Shown here piece by piece: positions 55,158-63,437 of a stretch of 64,000 nucleotides of DNA. Source of the DNA: CBFIGX01 sp965662265. GTDB lineage: Bacteria; Bacteroidota; Bacteroidia; Flavobacteriales; UBA7430. A program made the translations under genes and the position numbers. Position 1 is the stretch's first letter, and each line of letters opens with the position of its first letter. Below the pieces are notes generated by a model. It was not told where the DNA came from and searched no databases. It worked only from the letters and a program-made list of their open reading frames with translations. The DNA lies in the NCBI GenBank assembly GCA_965662265.1, contig CBFIGX010000008.1, forward strand, positions 33,715 to 97,714, read 5' to 3'.

Positions 55158-55193
55158 AAAAAAAGCTTGCAAATAAAATTTACAAGCTTTTTT
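55158..55193 (-). terminator. Terminator of the tRNA cluster
   Basis: Inverted repeat AAAAAAGCTTG / CAAGCTTTTTT directly downstream of tRNA-Arg on the minus strand, with a U-run. Confidence 0.75.
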
Positions 55194-55194
55194 G

Positions 55195-55268
55195 TGAGCC
55201 CGATAGGATTCGAACCTATGACCGTCTCCTTAGAAGGGAGATGCTCTATCCAGCTGAGCTACGAGCCC
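55195..55268 (-). tRNA. tRNA-Arg (anticodon TCT)
   Basis: Read on the minus strand it starts GGGCTCGTAGCTCAG. The anticodon loop is CTTCTAA between TCTCC and GGAGA. The T-loop is TTCGAAT. The acceptor pairs with two G-U wobbles. CCA is not encoded. Confidence 0.93.
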
Positions 55269-55276
55269 AAATTTCG

Positions 55277-55351
55277 TCGGGGTGGCAGGATTCGAACCTG
55301 CGACCTCCTCGTCCCAAACGAGGCGCGATAACCGGGCTACGCTACACCCCG
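55277..55351 (-). tRNA. tRNA-Pro (anticodon TGG)
   Basis: On the minus strand it starts CGGGGTGTAGCGTAGCCC. Anticodon loop TTTGGGA between CCTCG and CGAGG, T-loop TTCGAAT, and a fully paired acceptor with CACCCCG. It lies nine bases from tRNA-Arg. Confidence 0.94.
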
Positions 55352-55370
55352 AAATTTGATTTAGTAGTTG

Positions 55371-55457
55371 CGGAGAGGAAGGGATTCGAACCCCCGATAC
55401 CCTTACGAGTATAACACCTTAGCAGGGTGCCGCTTTCAGCCACTCAGCCACCTCTCC
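55371..55457 (-). tRNA. tRNA-Ser (anticodon GCT)
   Basis: On the minus strand it starts GGAGAGGTGGCTGAGTGG. Anticodon loop CTGCTAA between CACC and GGTG, a long variable arm (TATACTCG / GGGTA region) as expected for serine, and T-loop TTCGAAT. It is the first gene of the tRNA cluster. Confidence 0.94.
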
Positions 55458-55491
55458 TGTTCTTAAAGAACGCTTCCTCAAATGAGGAGTG

Positions 55492-55522
55492 CAAATATAG
55501 ATAGCTATTTTAAGTATACAAA
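55492..55522 (-). promoter_or_regulatory. Promoter of the tRNA cluster (TTTG-N19-TATATTTG)
   Basis: On the minus strand TTTG (55522-55519), exactly 19 bases, then TATATTTG (55499-55492). It is a full consensus match and the best promoter in the window. Between it and tRNA-Ser lie two small palindromes, TCCTCATTTGAGGA and GTTCTTTAAGAAC. Confidence 0.8.
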
Positions 55523-55583
55523 CCTTTTTAATGAGTTTTTTACGCAAAATAAATATGCGCCTTACCCCTATGTATACTATCTA

Positions 55584-57674
55584 CTATGTTGGATATTCAA
55601 TACGTAAATGGTGTATGTTAAGCAGTTTCCCAACAAATATTTTTTTCACTAACGCTATTTCTCTTAAGCTAATGGTCGCACGATCAAATTGACCATTGGC
55701 CATCTGACTGCTGATAATTTTATCAACCAATGCACTTATAGATGTCATATTTTTTTCAGGTAAGGATCGTGATGCAGCCTCCACAGCATCTGCCATCATT
55801 AGCACAGCAGTCTCTTTAGAAAAGGGTTTTGGGCCTGGGTATCGAAACATCTCTGTTTGACCACGCTTATCTGGGTATTTCTTAACATATTCTTTATAAA
55901 AGTACTGTACCAAGCCATCGCCATGATGGGTTCTTATGAAGTCTATGACTTGCTCCGGCAGCTTATGTTTCTTTGCCTTTTCGATACCTCGAATAACATG
56001 ATTGATAATAACTTTAGCACTTTCATCAAAAGACAATTCCTCGTGTGGATTCATCCCCAGAGTTTGATTTTCTATAAAGAAAAGAGCATTATCAACTTTA
56101 CCAATATCATGATACATAGCTCCTGCTCTAACGAGTAAGGTGTTGCCTCCTAACTCCATTATGGCACTTTCTGCAAGATTACTAACTTGAAGTGAGTGCT
56201 GGAATGTTCCAGGAGATCTTTCAGACATTTCTTTTAGTAAAGGGTGATTTGTATCTACTAATTCTAGCAAAGTGATATCAGACACTAGCGAAAATATTTT
56301 TTCATATATAAAAGCCAATGGATAGGTCATTAGAGTTAGTAAAGCACTTACTAAAAGATAGCCATAAACAGAGAATTGATGACCTATAATATCGCCCTTG
56401 CTCACAAAAGATATTGATAAATAGGTTAAAGTATATACAAGAGCTATTTTACCTACTGAAATGAATAAATCTGAACGCTTGTAAAGATTATCAATGGTTA
56501 GAACAGATAAAATTCCTGCCATAAATTGAATAAAAACAAAATGAAAAGGGTCTGGAGCCAACCACCCCACAATTAGAATGGTAATAGTATGCACAAATAA
56601 AGCTATACGGACGTCATAAAAGGATCTTATGACAAGCGGAAGAACACAAAATGGAATAACGAAAATGCTATTTTTATTTGAAAACAATAAGGCTATATTA
56701 GCGAGTGCTATAAACAAGAGAACATTTAGAAGTATAAATTTTATAGTACCCGAATCTTCGAATAGTTTCTTCCTATACTTAGATAGAAATAAATATAGAA
56801 TTAAAAAGCAAATACTAAGCAGTAATACTTGCCCAATTAAAATAAACCAATTGGCACGATTGGAAATTTGTTTCTCTTCATATTCGAGTTTGTACGACTT
56901 TAGTTTTAAATATATGTGCTCATCAACAACCTCACCTTTGGATACGATTAGTTCCCCTATTTCTACTTTCCCACTAACTTTAGATAAAGTTTTAAGCTCT
57001 TGATTGTGAAGGTCATCGCTAGAGCTTTTATTATACTTAATGTTTTGAACAATGGCCTCGAGAAGCATATTTACGATTTGCTTATAATGATTTTCATCAT
57101 CTATCGCTAAGGACTTAACGAGTTCAGAGGCCTCATCCATCGTGTATAACTGATTCAGATATACATCCTTCATTTTATCCTTATGCTTCAGCTTAATTAA
57201 ATAATTCCCACTACGATCATTTATGATTCCATTTTTTTCAAGAACACCCTTCTTGTAAATTTTTTGCCACAATGACTTGTATTTTTTTTCAATCTCATTA
57301 AGATGCTTTTTATGTTCTTTTAGAGAACGTAAAGAGGGTTTATTTTCAAGTTCTACATTATAAAAATTGGCAAACTCATCATTTAAGTCTTCTAATGCTT
57401 TTTCAACAACCTTATCATTTTTATAAAAAACATACTTTTGCTTATCTATAATCTGTTGACGTTCTAGATCTATCAGCGCCTGTGGTTTCAGGATTGAAAA
57501 CTCCATATCTGAAATGAAATTATCATGCAACCAAGGCTTACCTTCCATGAGCTCATAACTAAAGCTCTTCTTTCTTGGCATCAAATAAACAGCAATGAAA
57601 ATAGCACCTATAAAAAGAGCAATTTTATAAATAGAATAGTGTTGATTTCTGATACGTTCAAAAACTATATTCAT
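55584..57674 (-). CDS. 7TM-HD domain phosphohydrolase (PgpH-like)
   Basis: About 696 residues from the preferred ATG at 57674 (MNIVFERIRNQ). The ATG at 57704 would add ten residues and lie almost on the promoter. An N-terminal helix is followed by a large extracellular 7TMR-HDED domain (to about residue 270), a seven-helix membrane block (about 275-470), and a cytoplasmic HD domain with HSLQVSNLAESA, RAGAMYHDIGKV and RTHHGDGLV. PgpH-type enzymes hydrolyse cyclic di-AMP. The ending is typical of the family. Confidence 0.88.
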   Translation of the reverse strand: MNIVFERIRNQHYSIYKIALFIGAIFIAVYLMPRKKSFSYELMEGKPWLHDNFISDMEFSILKPQALIDLERQQIIDKQKYVFYKNDKVVEKALEDLNDEFANFYNVELENKPSLRSLKEHKKHLNEIEKKYKSLWQKIYKKGVLEKNGIINDRSGNYLIKLKHKDKMKDVYLNQLYTMDEASELVKSLAIDDENHYKQIVNMLLEAIVQNIKYNKSSSDDLHNQELKTLSKVSGKVEIGELIVSKGEVVDEHIYLKLKSYKLEYEEKQISNRANWFILIGQVLLLSICFLILYLFLSKYRKKLFEDSGTIKFILLNVLLFIALANIALLFSNKNSIFVIPFCVLPLVIRSFYDVRIALFVHTITILIVGWLAPDPFHFVFIQFMAGILSVLTIDNLYKRSDLFISVGKIALVYTLTYLSISFVSKGDIIGHQFSVYGYLLVSALLTLMTYPLAFIYEKIFSLVSDITLLELVDTNHPLLKEMSERSPGTFQHSLQVSNLAESAIMELGGNTLLVRAGAMYHDIGKVDNALFFIENQTLGMNPHEELSFDESAKVIINHVIRGIEKAKKHKLPEQVIDFIRTHHGDGLVQYFYKEYVKKYPDKRGQTEMFRYPGPKPFSKETAVLMMADAVEAASRSLPEKNMTSISALVDKIISSQMANGQFDRATISLREIALVKKIFVGKLLNIHHLRIEYPT

Positions 57675-57718
57675 GAGAAAACTATTTGATACGAACTTAA
57701 ACAAATTTGCTAGTCAGT

Positions 57719-57726
57719 CAAAGCTA
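57719..57726 (-). promoter_or_regulatory. Candidate -7 element for the HD phosphohydrolase gene
   Basis: TAGCTTTG on the minus strand, perfect TAnnTTTG. It is 44 bases before the ATG at 57674 and 14 before the alternative at 57704, which favours the shorter protein. Confidence 0.42.
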
Positions 57727-57782
57727 TTTACTAGCATTTATGTTGCATTTTTGTAAATTAGCAAAGCATAAAAATAATTGAC

Positions 57783-58961
57783 ATGAAAGACGTAGTAATT
57801 GTTTCGGCTGTTAGAACACCTATGGGTAGTTTTGGTGGATCGTTAGCCTCATTATCGGCACCGCAACTTGGTGCTATCGCCATTTCTGGTGCGCTCAAAA
57901 AAATTAGTCTAAATCCAGACCTTGTTCAAGAGGTAATTATGGGAAATGTATTACAAGCCAATAGCGGACAAGCTCCAGCACGACAAGCTGCTCTTGCTGC
58001 AGGACTTAGCCAAAATATTCCTTGTACAACTGTAAATAAGGTATGTGCCTCAGGGATGAAAGCCATTATGATGGCTGCACAGAGTATTAAATCAGGCGAT
58101 AATGAAGTTGTTATTGCAGGAGGAATGGAAAACATGTCTGCGGTACCATATTACATGGATAAAGCACGAAATGGATATCGATTAGGCAACGGAACCATTA
58201 TAGATGGTCTAGTAAAAGATGGGCTTACAGATGTTTATAATAATGTACACATGGGCGTTTGTGCCGAAAAATGTGCTGATGAAATGAATTTCACAAGAGC
58301 ACAGCAAGATGAATTTGCACTAACTTCTTACGATAGATCTAACAATGCCTGGTCCAATGGAAAGTTTGCTGATGAAGTGGTTCCTGTTGAAGTTCCTCAA
58401 CGAAGAGGTGAAGCGCTCATTGTTTCTGAAGATGAAGAGTACAAAAAAATTAATAAAGAGAAATTTTTAAAATTACGTACTGTATTTAAAAAAGACGGTA
58501 CAGTAACTGCTGGTAATGCTTCTACTTTAAACGATGGTGCATCTGCCCTTATACTCATGTCTGCAGAAAAAGCGGCAGAGTTAAACATACAGCCAATGGC
58601 AAAAATTAGTGCATATGCCGATGCGGCACAAGAGCCTGAATGGTTTACTATAGCTCCAGCAAAAGCAGCACCTATAGCAGTTAAAAAAGCAGGTTTAACT
58701 ATCAATGATATAGACTATTGGGAACTCAATGAAGCCTTTTCTGTGGTAGGACTAGCCAATGTTAAGAAACTAAATCTTGATGCATCAAAGGTAAATGTTA
58801 ATGGTGGGGCCGTTTCTCTAGGCCACCCATTAGGAAGTTCAGGATCTAGAATTGTGGTTAGCCTTATTCATGTTCTAAAGCAAAATAAGGGTAAGTTTGG
58901 CGCTGCTGGAATTTGTAATGGTGGTGGTGGTGCCTCTGCTTTGGTTATAGAAAACCTCTAA
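57783..58961 (+). CDS. Acetyl-CoA C-acetyltransferase (thiolase)
   Basis: 392 residues, full length. Acyl-binding cysteine in NKVCASGMKA (near residue 88), NEAFSVVGLANV, the His motif GGAVSLGHPLGSSG and the second cysteine in CNGGGGASALVIE. It either condenses two acetyl-CoA or cleaves acetoacetyl-CoA. The tight specificity motifs fit a biosynthetic or ketone-type thiolase rather than a long-chain FadA. No partner genes of beta-oxidation are adjacent. Confidence 0.93.
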   Translation: MKDVVIVSAVRTPMGSFGGSLASLSAPQLGAIAISGALKKISLNPDLVQEVIMGNVLQANSGQAPARQAALAAGLSQNIPCTTVNKVCASGMKAIMMAAQSIKSGDNEVVIAGGMENMSAVPYYMDKARNGYRLGNGTIIDGLVKDGLTDVYNNVHMGVCAEKCADEMNFTRAQQDEFALTSYDRSNNAWSNGKFADEVVPVEVPQRRGEALIVSEDEEYKKINKEKFLKLRTVFKKDGTVTAGNASTLNDGASALILMSAEKAAELNIQPMAKISAYADAAQEPEWFTIAPAKAAPIAVKKAGLTINDIDYWELNEAFSVVGLANVKKLNLDASKVNVNGGAVSLGHPLGSSGSRIVVSLIHVLKQNKGKFGAAGICNGGGGASALVIENL

Positions 58962-59001
58962 AGCTATTTTCTCTAGTATAATCGAAACTAAATAAGTCAT
59001 A

Positions 59002-59031
59002 TAAAAAGCCACAAATTTATTGTGGCTTTTG
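59002..59031 (+). terminator. Terminator after the thiolase gene
   Basis: Stem AAAAGCCACA / TGTGGCTTTT around a seven-base A/T loop. Confidence 0.78.
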
Positions 59032-59061
59032 TGTTGGTTTAGATACTTGACTGAAACAATA

Positions 59062-59454
59062 TTAATCTAGTTCTAATGTTTTAATCATTTCTAGAGGACC
59101 AGGACACATAATCTGGTGACACGATTTACAAGAATTAAGTACCATTTCATAATGGGTTATAGTAGGCTCTTTATCGAAGTCTTCAACCAATTGTAAAAAG
59201 TGGTCGGCCATAGGTTCAAAGCCATTTTGATGAAAACTTGAATCGGTAAAATGGTAGTCCCTAAAATCTTCAATGGAAAGTTGAGGTGTGTCTCCTGTTT
59301 GGATGCTTTCTTTTGCTAACCTCAGTTTAGCTGTCATATCGCGCATTGCCAAAGCCATCTCACTTTGTTCGTTAGGGAATTGATCGGGTTTGGAGTTTTG
59401 CTGACAAGATGTTACCAATAGCCCTAATAAAAAAGCGAAAATTATATATCTCAT
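59062..59454 (-). CDS. Cytochrome c'-like haem lipoprotein
   Basis: 130 residues. Lipobox at LLVTSC (Cys17). The mature part is helical, and its single haem-binding motif CKSCH lies near the C-terminus (residues 109-113), followed by QIMCPGPLEMI. A C-terminal CxxCH in a helical 130-residue protein is the layout of class II (c'-type) cytochromes. The methionine-rich first helix (MALAMRDMTAKL) could supply the axial side. Role unknown; periplasmic electron transfer or gas binding is an inference. Starts four bases inside the DUF4920 stop. Confidence 0.68.
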   Translation of the reverse strand: MRYIIFAFLLGLLVTSCQQNSKPDQFPNEQSEMALAMRDMTAKLRLAKESIQTGDTPQLSIEDFRDYHFTDSSFHQNGFEPMADHFLQLVEDFDKEPTITHYEMVLNSCKSCHQIMCPGPLEMIKTLELD

Positions 59455-59906
59455 TTCTCTATCAATACGCCATCAGCAATAAACTCAAGTGTATAGCGTG
59501 GCTCATTAATTTTCATAATCTCTTCCTCAGAATCACCAGCATCCTCTGCATAATGCCTTAACATGTCTACAGAAATAGTATCCATTTTAGCATAACCATG
59601 CATAATAGCTTCTTTGCCTTCTACGCCTTCTTTAGGAACAAAAAAACCATAATCCTTAAAACGAACTATAAGCGTATCTCCTTCAGGAACTACAATATCC
59701 ATCCAGCAACCTTTTTTAGCGCATGTCTGACTAATTTCACCTTTAATAACAACATCTTTTATCTGTTCAGATTGTGCTGCTTGATAGATTTGGGTGAAGC
59801 TATGTGTCGGCTTATCGTCTATTACTTCACCATAGTAGCTGTAATTTTTGGTAGGTTCACAGGCGGAAATGACTATAAGAACAATTAATAATATAGTTGG
59901 TTTCAT
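59451..59906 (-). CDS. DUF4920 domain lipoprotein
   Basis: 151 residues. Lipobox at VISAC (Cys16). The DUF4920 core is YYGEVIDDKPTHSFTQIYQAAQ, then VIKGEISQTCAKKGCWMDIVVPEGDTLIVRFKDYGFFVPKE. The TCAKKGCW pair of cysteines is characteristic and may bind metal. An OB-like periplasmic fold is likely. Cotranscribed with the haem lipoprotein. Confidence 0.82.
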   Translation of the reverse strand: MKPTILLIVLIVISACEPTKNYSYYGEVIDDKPTHSFTQIYQAAQSEQIKDVVIKGEISQTCAKKGCWMDIVVPEGDTLIVRFKDYGFFVPKEGVEGKEAIMHGYAKMDTISVDMLRHYAEDAGDSEEEIMKINEPRYTLEFIADGVLIEK

Positions 59907-59945
59907 CTTATTTAAAATTTTTGATGATTTCGGAACAGTTTACAT

Positions 59946-61154
59946 TTAAAAGGAAAGAATGGTTTTCTTGATTATAGCCACGCATTCCATCAACTCAGAT
60001 TCAGTCATAACCAATGGTGGGGCGAACCGAATAATATCGCCATGGGTAGGCTTTGCAAGGAGACCGTTGTCTCGAAGTTTCAAACAAACATCCCAAGCCT
60101 CTTTGCCATTCTTTGGCTTTATAACAATTGCATTAAGTAAGCCCTTACCTCTTACAGCCGTAATCATATCACTGTCAATAGCACGCATCTCTTTTCTAAA
60201 TAACTGTCCAAGTGTGTATGCATTATCGGCCAAATTCTCATCCACCACAACTTCTAAGGCAGCTTGAGCAACTTTACAAGCCAGTGGGTTTCCCCCAAAT
60301 GTAGATCCATGCTCTCCAGGCTTAATGCACATCATAACGTTATCGTCTGCTAATACTGCAGAAACTGGGAATACGCCTCCAGAGAGAGCTTTACCTAAAA
60401 TGAGAATATCCGGGCGAGCCTCTTCATAATCTGTAGCAAGCATCTTTCCTGTTCTGGCAATACCTGTTTGAACCTCATCTGCTATAAATAAAACGTTGTA
60501 TTTGGAGCATAATGACCTTACTCCTGATAAATACCCTTCTTCAGGAACTACTACGCCAGCCTCTCCCTGAATAGGCTCTACCATAAATGCACAAACATTA
60601 GGATCTTTAAGTTCTTGCTCTAATGCATTTAAATCATTATATGGTATTAAATCGTAACCTGGCATATATGGTCCAAAACCTTCATACGAAACAGGGTCAT
60701 CAGAACTAGAAATAGCAGCCAAGGTACGACCCCAAAAATTACCTTTTGCAAATATTATCCTTGCCTTATTATTTGGGATACCCTTTTTCATGTAACCCCA
60801 TTTACGTGCAAGCTTATTGGCCGTCTCTCCACCTTCTACCCCAGTATTCATCGGCAAAACCTTATCGTAACCAAAAAGCTTTGTTATAAAAGCTTCGTAC
60901 TTTCCTAATATATCGTTGTGAAAAGCTCTTGAAGTTAAAGTTAAGGTAGAAGCCTGCTCATTTAGCGCAGTTACAATTTTTGTATGGCAATGCCCTTGAT
61001 TAACAGCAGAGTAAGCTGATAAAAAGTCGAAATACTTTTTACCTTCTACATCCCAGACATACACCCCTTGGCCTTTAGAAAGTACCACTGGCAGTGGATG
61101 ATAATTGTGTGCGCCATATTTCTCTTCTAATGCTATGAGTTCTTGTGATGTCAT
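59946..61154 (-). CDS. rocD: Ornithine-oxo-acid transaminase
   Basis: 402 residues, class III aminotransferase. Substrate motif KYGAHNYHPLPVVL at the N-terminus, PLP-binding LFIADEVQTGIARTG, lysine in LGKALSGG, and EHGSTFGGNPLACKVA. It converts ornithine and 2-oxoglutarate to glutamate semialdehyde and glutamate in arginine and proline metabolism. It lies upstream of the DUF4920 gene at 39 bases. Terminator and promoter are not obvious. Confidence 0.94.
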   Translation of the reverse strand: MTSQELIALEEKYGAHNYHPLPVVLSKGQGVYVWDVEGKKYFDFLSAYSAVNQGHCHTKIVTALNEQASTLTLTSRAFHNDILGKYEAFITKLFGYDKVLPMNTGVEGGETANKLARKWGYMKKGIPNNKARIIFAKGNFWGRTLAAISSSDDPVSYEGFGPYMPGYDLIPYNDLNALEQELKDPNVCAFMVEPIQGEAGVVVPEEGYLSGVRSLCSKYNVLFIADEVQTGIARTGKMLATDYEEARPDILILGKALSGGVFPVSAVLADDNVMMCIKPGEHGSTFGGNPLACKVAQAALEVVVDENLADNAYTLGQLFRKEMRAIDSDMITAVRGKGLLNAIVIKPKNGKEAWDVCLKLRDNGLLAKPTHGDIIRFAPPLVMTESELMECVAIIKKTILSF

Positions 61155-61335
61155 GAAATCTAAATTTAATTTTTCATGAAATAAAACTAAAGTATTTTAA
61201 GCTATAATAAAAGAAATATAAGAGTTTATATTGAAGGTGTTAAAATTAGCTTAGAAAGAAGACTAAAAACGTAGGTAATTCGATTTTGTACGTTTATTTA
61301 CTAAATAATAAAAGAAGCGTTATATAGTATAGCAA

Positions 61336-62565
61336 TTAATGTTCATTGATGCGAAAATCAACATAAGCATTCATTCCATGTTCGTGAAAATCTAGCCCTT
61401 CAAGTTCCTCTTTTTCACTTACACGAATACCAATAAACTTTTTTAGCACATAAAAAATAACAAATGATGAAAGACATGACAATAAGCCATATGAAACGAT
61501 TCCTATAAACTGATATTTTAACTGTGTATAGCTTGCCAATTCGCCGAATACACCAACAGCAAGCGTCCCCCACATTCCACATAACAGATGAACTGATACT
61601 GCACCAACAGGATCATCCAAACGAAGCCTATCAATAAATGAAATACCTAAAACAATTATAATTCCTGAAATAATACCAATCATTAGTGCGTCGGTTGGAC
61701 TCATCAAATCTGCACCCGCAGTAATACCTACCAGACCTCCTAATATTCCGTTAAGGAACATTGTTAAATCGTAATTCTTATAAAAAAAATTGGAAACAAG
61801 AAAGGCACTAATACCACCCGCTGCTGCTGAGAGAGATGTGGTAACTAAAGTTAGAGAGGTAAGCGCAGGGTCAGCAGACAAAACTGAACCACCATTAAAT
61901 CCAAACCAACCCAACCACAATATTAAAACTCCTGCTGTAGCTAGAGGAATATTATGTCCAAAAATAACCATAGGTTTGCCATTTTCATTAAACTTTCCTT
62001 TTCTAGCTCCTAACATTGTAATCGCGATTAATGCTGCCCAACCACCTACTGAATGAACTATGGAAGAACCTGCAAAGTCATAAAATCCCAATTCATCTAG
62101 AAAGCCACCACCCCATTTCCAAGATCCTGCAATAGGATATACAAAAGCTATATATATTATTGTAAAAATCATAAATGAATTCAATTTGACTCTTTCTGCT
62201 ACTGCACCAGAAACAATAGTTGCTGTAGTAGCTGCAAACATACCCTGAAATAAAAAATCTGTCCAATACGTATATCCTGAATTATAGGTTAAATCCAGAG
62301 TATTACTGGCATTTAAAGGAGCGTCTAATCCAAAACCTGAAAAACCTATAAAGCCATTAAAATCTCCTGGATACATTAGGTTAAAACCTAGCACAAAGTA
62401 TAAGATAAGACCTACTGATATTATAAATATATTTTTAAATAAAACGTTAATGCTGTTTTTTTGTCTGGTAAGCCCAATTTCTAAAAATGCAAATCCGAGA
62501 TGCATAAAAAAGACAAGAGCTGTACATAGCATCATCCAAATATTATTTTCTACTAAATTTTCCAT
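61336..62565 (-). CDS. amt: Ammonium transporter Amt
   Basis: 409 residues, eleven helices. Conserved pore motifs: the first histidine of the twin-His site in IVHSVGGWAALI and the second in VHLLCGMWGTLAVGV. AALMIF-like and GWFGFNGGSVLSAD segments are typical of Amt. It imports ammonium. The C-terminal cytoplasmic tail (EKEELEGLDFHEHGMNAY) can interact with PII. It follows the PII gene after 14 bases in one operon, the standard glnK-amt pair. Confidence 0.95.
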   Translation of the reverse strand: MENLVENNIWMMLCTALVFFMHLGFAFLEIGLTRQKNSINVLFKNIFIISVGLILYFVLGFNLMYPGDFNGFIGFSGFGLDAPLNASNTLDLTYNSGYTYWTDFLFQGMFAATTATIVSGAVAERVKLNSFMIFTIIYIAFVYPIAGSWKWGGGFLDELGFYDFAGSSIVHSVGGWAALIAITMLGARKGKFNENGKPMVIFGHNIPLATAGVLILWLGWFGFNGGSVLSADPALTSLTLVTTSLSAAAGGISAFLVSNFFYKNYDLTMFLNGILGGLVGITAGADLMSPTDALMIGIISGIIIVLGISFIDRLRLDDPVGAVSVHLLCGMWGTLAVGVFGELASYTQLKYQFIGIVSYGLLSCLSSFVIFYVLKKFIGIRVSEKEELEGLDFHEHGMNAYVDFRINEH

Positions 62566-62579
62566 CTGAGACCACTAAT

Positions 62580-62918
62580 TTAATTTATGGTATTATTTCC
62601 TTTTTCACCTGTTCTAATTCTATAACTTTCATTGATATCAGAAACAAATATTTTACCGTCTCCTACCTCACCAGTTGCAGCAGAGTCTATAATTGTTTTG
62701 ATGGTAATCTCCTCAAAATCATCGTTCACTATAATAGATAAATACCTTCTTTGTATATCACTAGGGCTGTATGATACTCCTCTATAAACTGTCCCTTTTT
62801 TTTCGTTACCAATTCCTGTAACATCCCAATAAGAAAAGAAATTAACACCTACCTGATGAAGTGAATCTTTTACCTCCTGAAACTTAGACTTTCTAATAAT
62901 TGCTTCTATTTTTTTCAC
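62580..62918 (-). CDS. glnK: PII nitrogen regulatory protein
   Basis: 112 residues. Starts KKIEAIIRKSKFQEVKDSLHQVG. The T-loop tyrosine is kept in TVYRGVSY, and the C-terminal GEVGDGKIFVSDINESYRIRTGEKG is the classical PII signature. The usual GFGRQKGHTE is GIGNEKKG here, so the Q39 position is Glu and the loop is one residue shorter. It binds ATP/ADP and 2-oxoglutarate and gates the neighbouring Amt. No sigma-54 or TAnnTTTG promoter was seen upstream. Confidence 0.92.
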   Translation of the reverse strand: MKKIEAIIRKSKFQEVKDSLHQVGVNFFSYWDVTGIGNEKKGTVYRGVSYSPSDIQRRYLSIIVNDDFEEITIKTIIDSAATGEVGDGKIFVSDINESYRIRTGEKGNNTIN

Positions 62919-63193
62919 AACTAAATATTTTGTGACAAATTTCGATAATACATGTTAAAAAAAGAAATAATATTACAATATGAGTACATTTTTATGAAAT
63001 TCATTAATTATAAGACATAAATGATCAAAATCACAAAAACAAATCTTTATCCACGGTTAGAGCATGAATATTGACAACAATTGGTCTTTTCTTAGGGGCT
63101 CTTTTTGCAAAGACAATTAAAAAATTTACTGGATTAATCCCTTATAAAACATCTTTTTGATGTTAATTACAATTTGATAAGAGTTTTGGGGAA

Positions 63194-63233
63194 TAAAAAA
63201 AGCCTCATAAATGACTCATTTACAAGGCTTTTA
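63194..63233 (-). terminator. Terminator downstream of the tRNA remnant
   Basis: Stem AAAAGCCT / AGGCTTTT enclosing a second palindrome TAAATGACTCATTTA, with a U-run on the minus strand. It is what would end a tRNA transcript read leftwards. Confidence 0.75.
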
Positions 63234-63253
63234 CTGATATTAGTTTTTAAAGT

Positions 63254-63280
63254 TGCGGTCTGGACGGGACTCGAACCCGT
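63254..63280 (-). pseudogene. 3' remnant of a tRNA gene, tRNA-Asp-like
   Basis: On the minus strand the sequence ACGGGTTCGAGTCCCGT forms a T-stem and loop. It is followed by acceptor CCAGACC, discriminator G and CA. Acceptor and T-arm match my memory of Bacteroidota tRNA-Asp, but no paired GGTCTGG 5' acceptor, D-arm or anticodon arm lies within the next 70 bases. It therefore seems to be only the 3' end, as is left by site-specific integration into a tRNA gene. Confidence 0.6.
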
Positions 63281-63312
63281 TTTCGAACCCCTTACTCCTA
63301 CTGTGATACAGA

Positions 63313-63334
63313 GAGACCAATTTTTATAGGTCTC
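63313..63334. repeat. Small hairpin GAGACC / GGTCTC beside the tRNA remnant
   Basis: Six-base perfect inverted repeat around a ten-base A/T loop. The GGTCTC arms resemble the first bases of the missing tRNA acceptor. It may be part of the attachment site, or coincidence. Confidence 0.4.
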
Positions 63335-63373
63335 GATTAGAGCACTAAACTAAGTACTTTGTATAGTCTTACC

Positions 63374-63402
63374 TTGTTGAACAAACATATTTAATATATT
63401 TG
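63374..63402 (+). promoter_or_regulatory. Promoter of the right-edge orphan genes
   Basis: TTG at 63374, 18 bases, then TATATTTG at 63395-63402. The -7 is perfect and the spacer one short. It lies 35 bases before the ATG at 63438. Confidence 0.5.
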
Positions 63403-63437
63403 GATAAATCAATCAACTGAGATTTTAAATATATATT

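Larger units (their letters stand above)
62919..63437. other. Gap between the PII gene and the right-edge genes
   Basis: About 520 bases. It holds the minus-strand terminator (63194-63233), the tRNA remnant (63254-63280), the hairpin (63313-63334) and the orphan promoter (63374-63402). From 62919 to 63190 I see only A/T-rich sequence with no clear promoter motif for the PII-amt operon. Confidence 0.6.

Noticed and set aside
62919..63190. Sigma-54 promoter for the PII-amt operon
   Set aside because: No TGGCAC-N5-TTGC-like sequence was found, and no TAnnTTTG either.
63254..63337. A complete tRNA at this site
   Set aside because: The total stretch with a tentative 5' match is about 62 bases, too short. 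No D-arm or anticodon stem pairs, so only a remnant is called.
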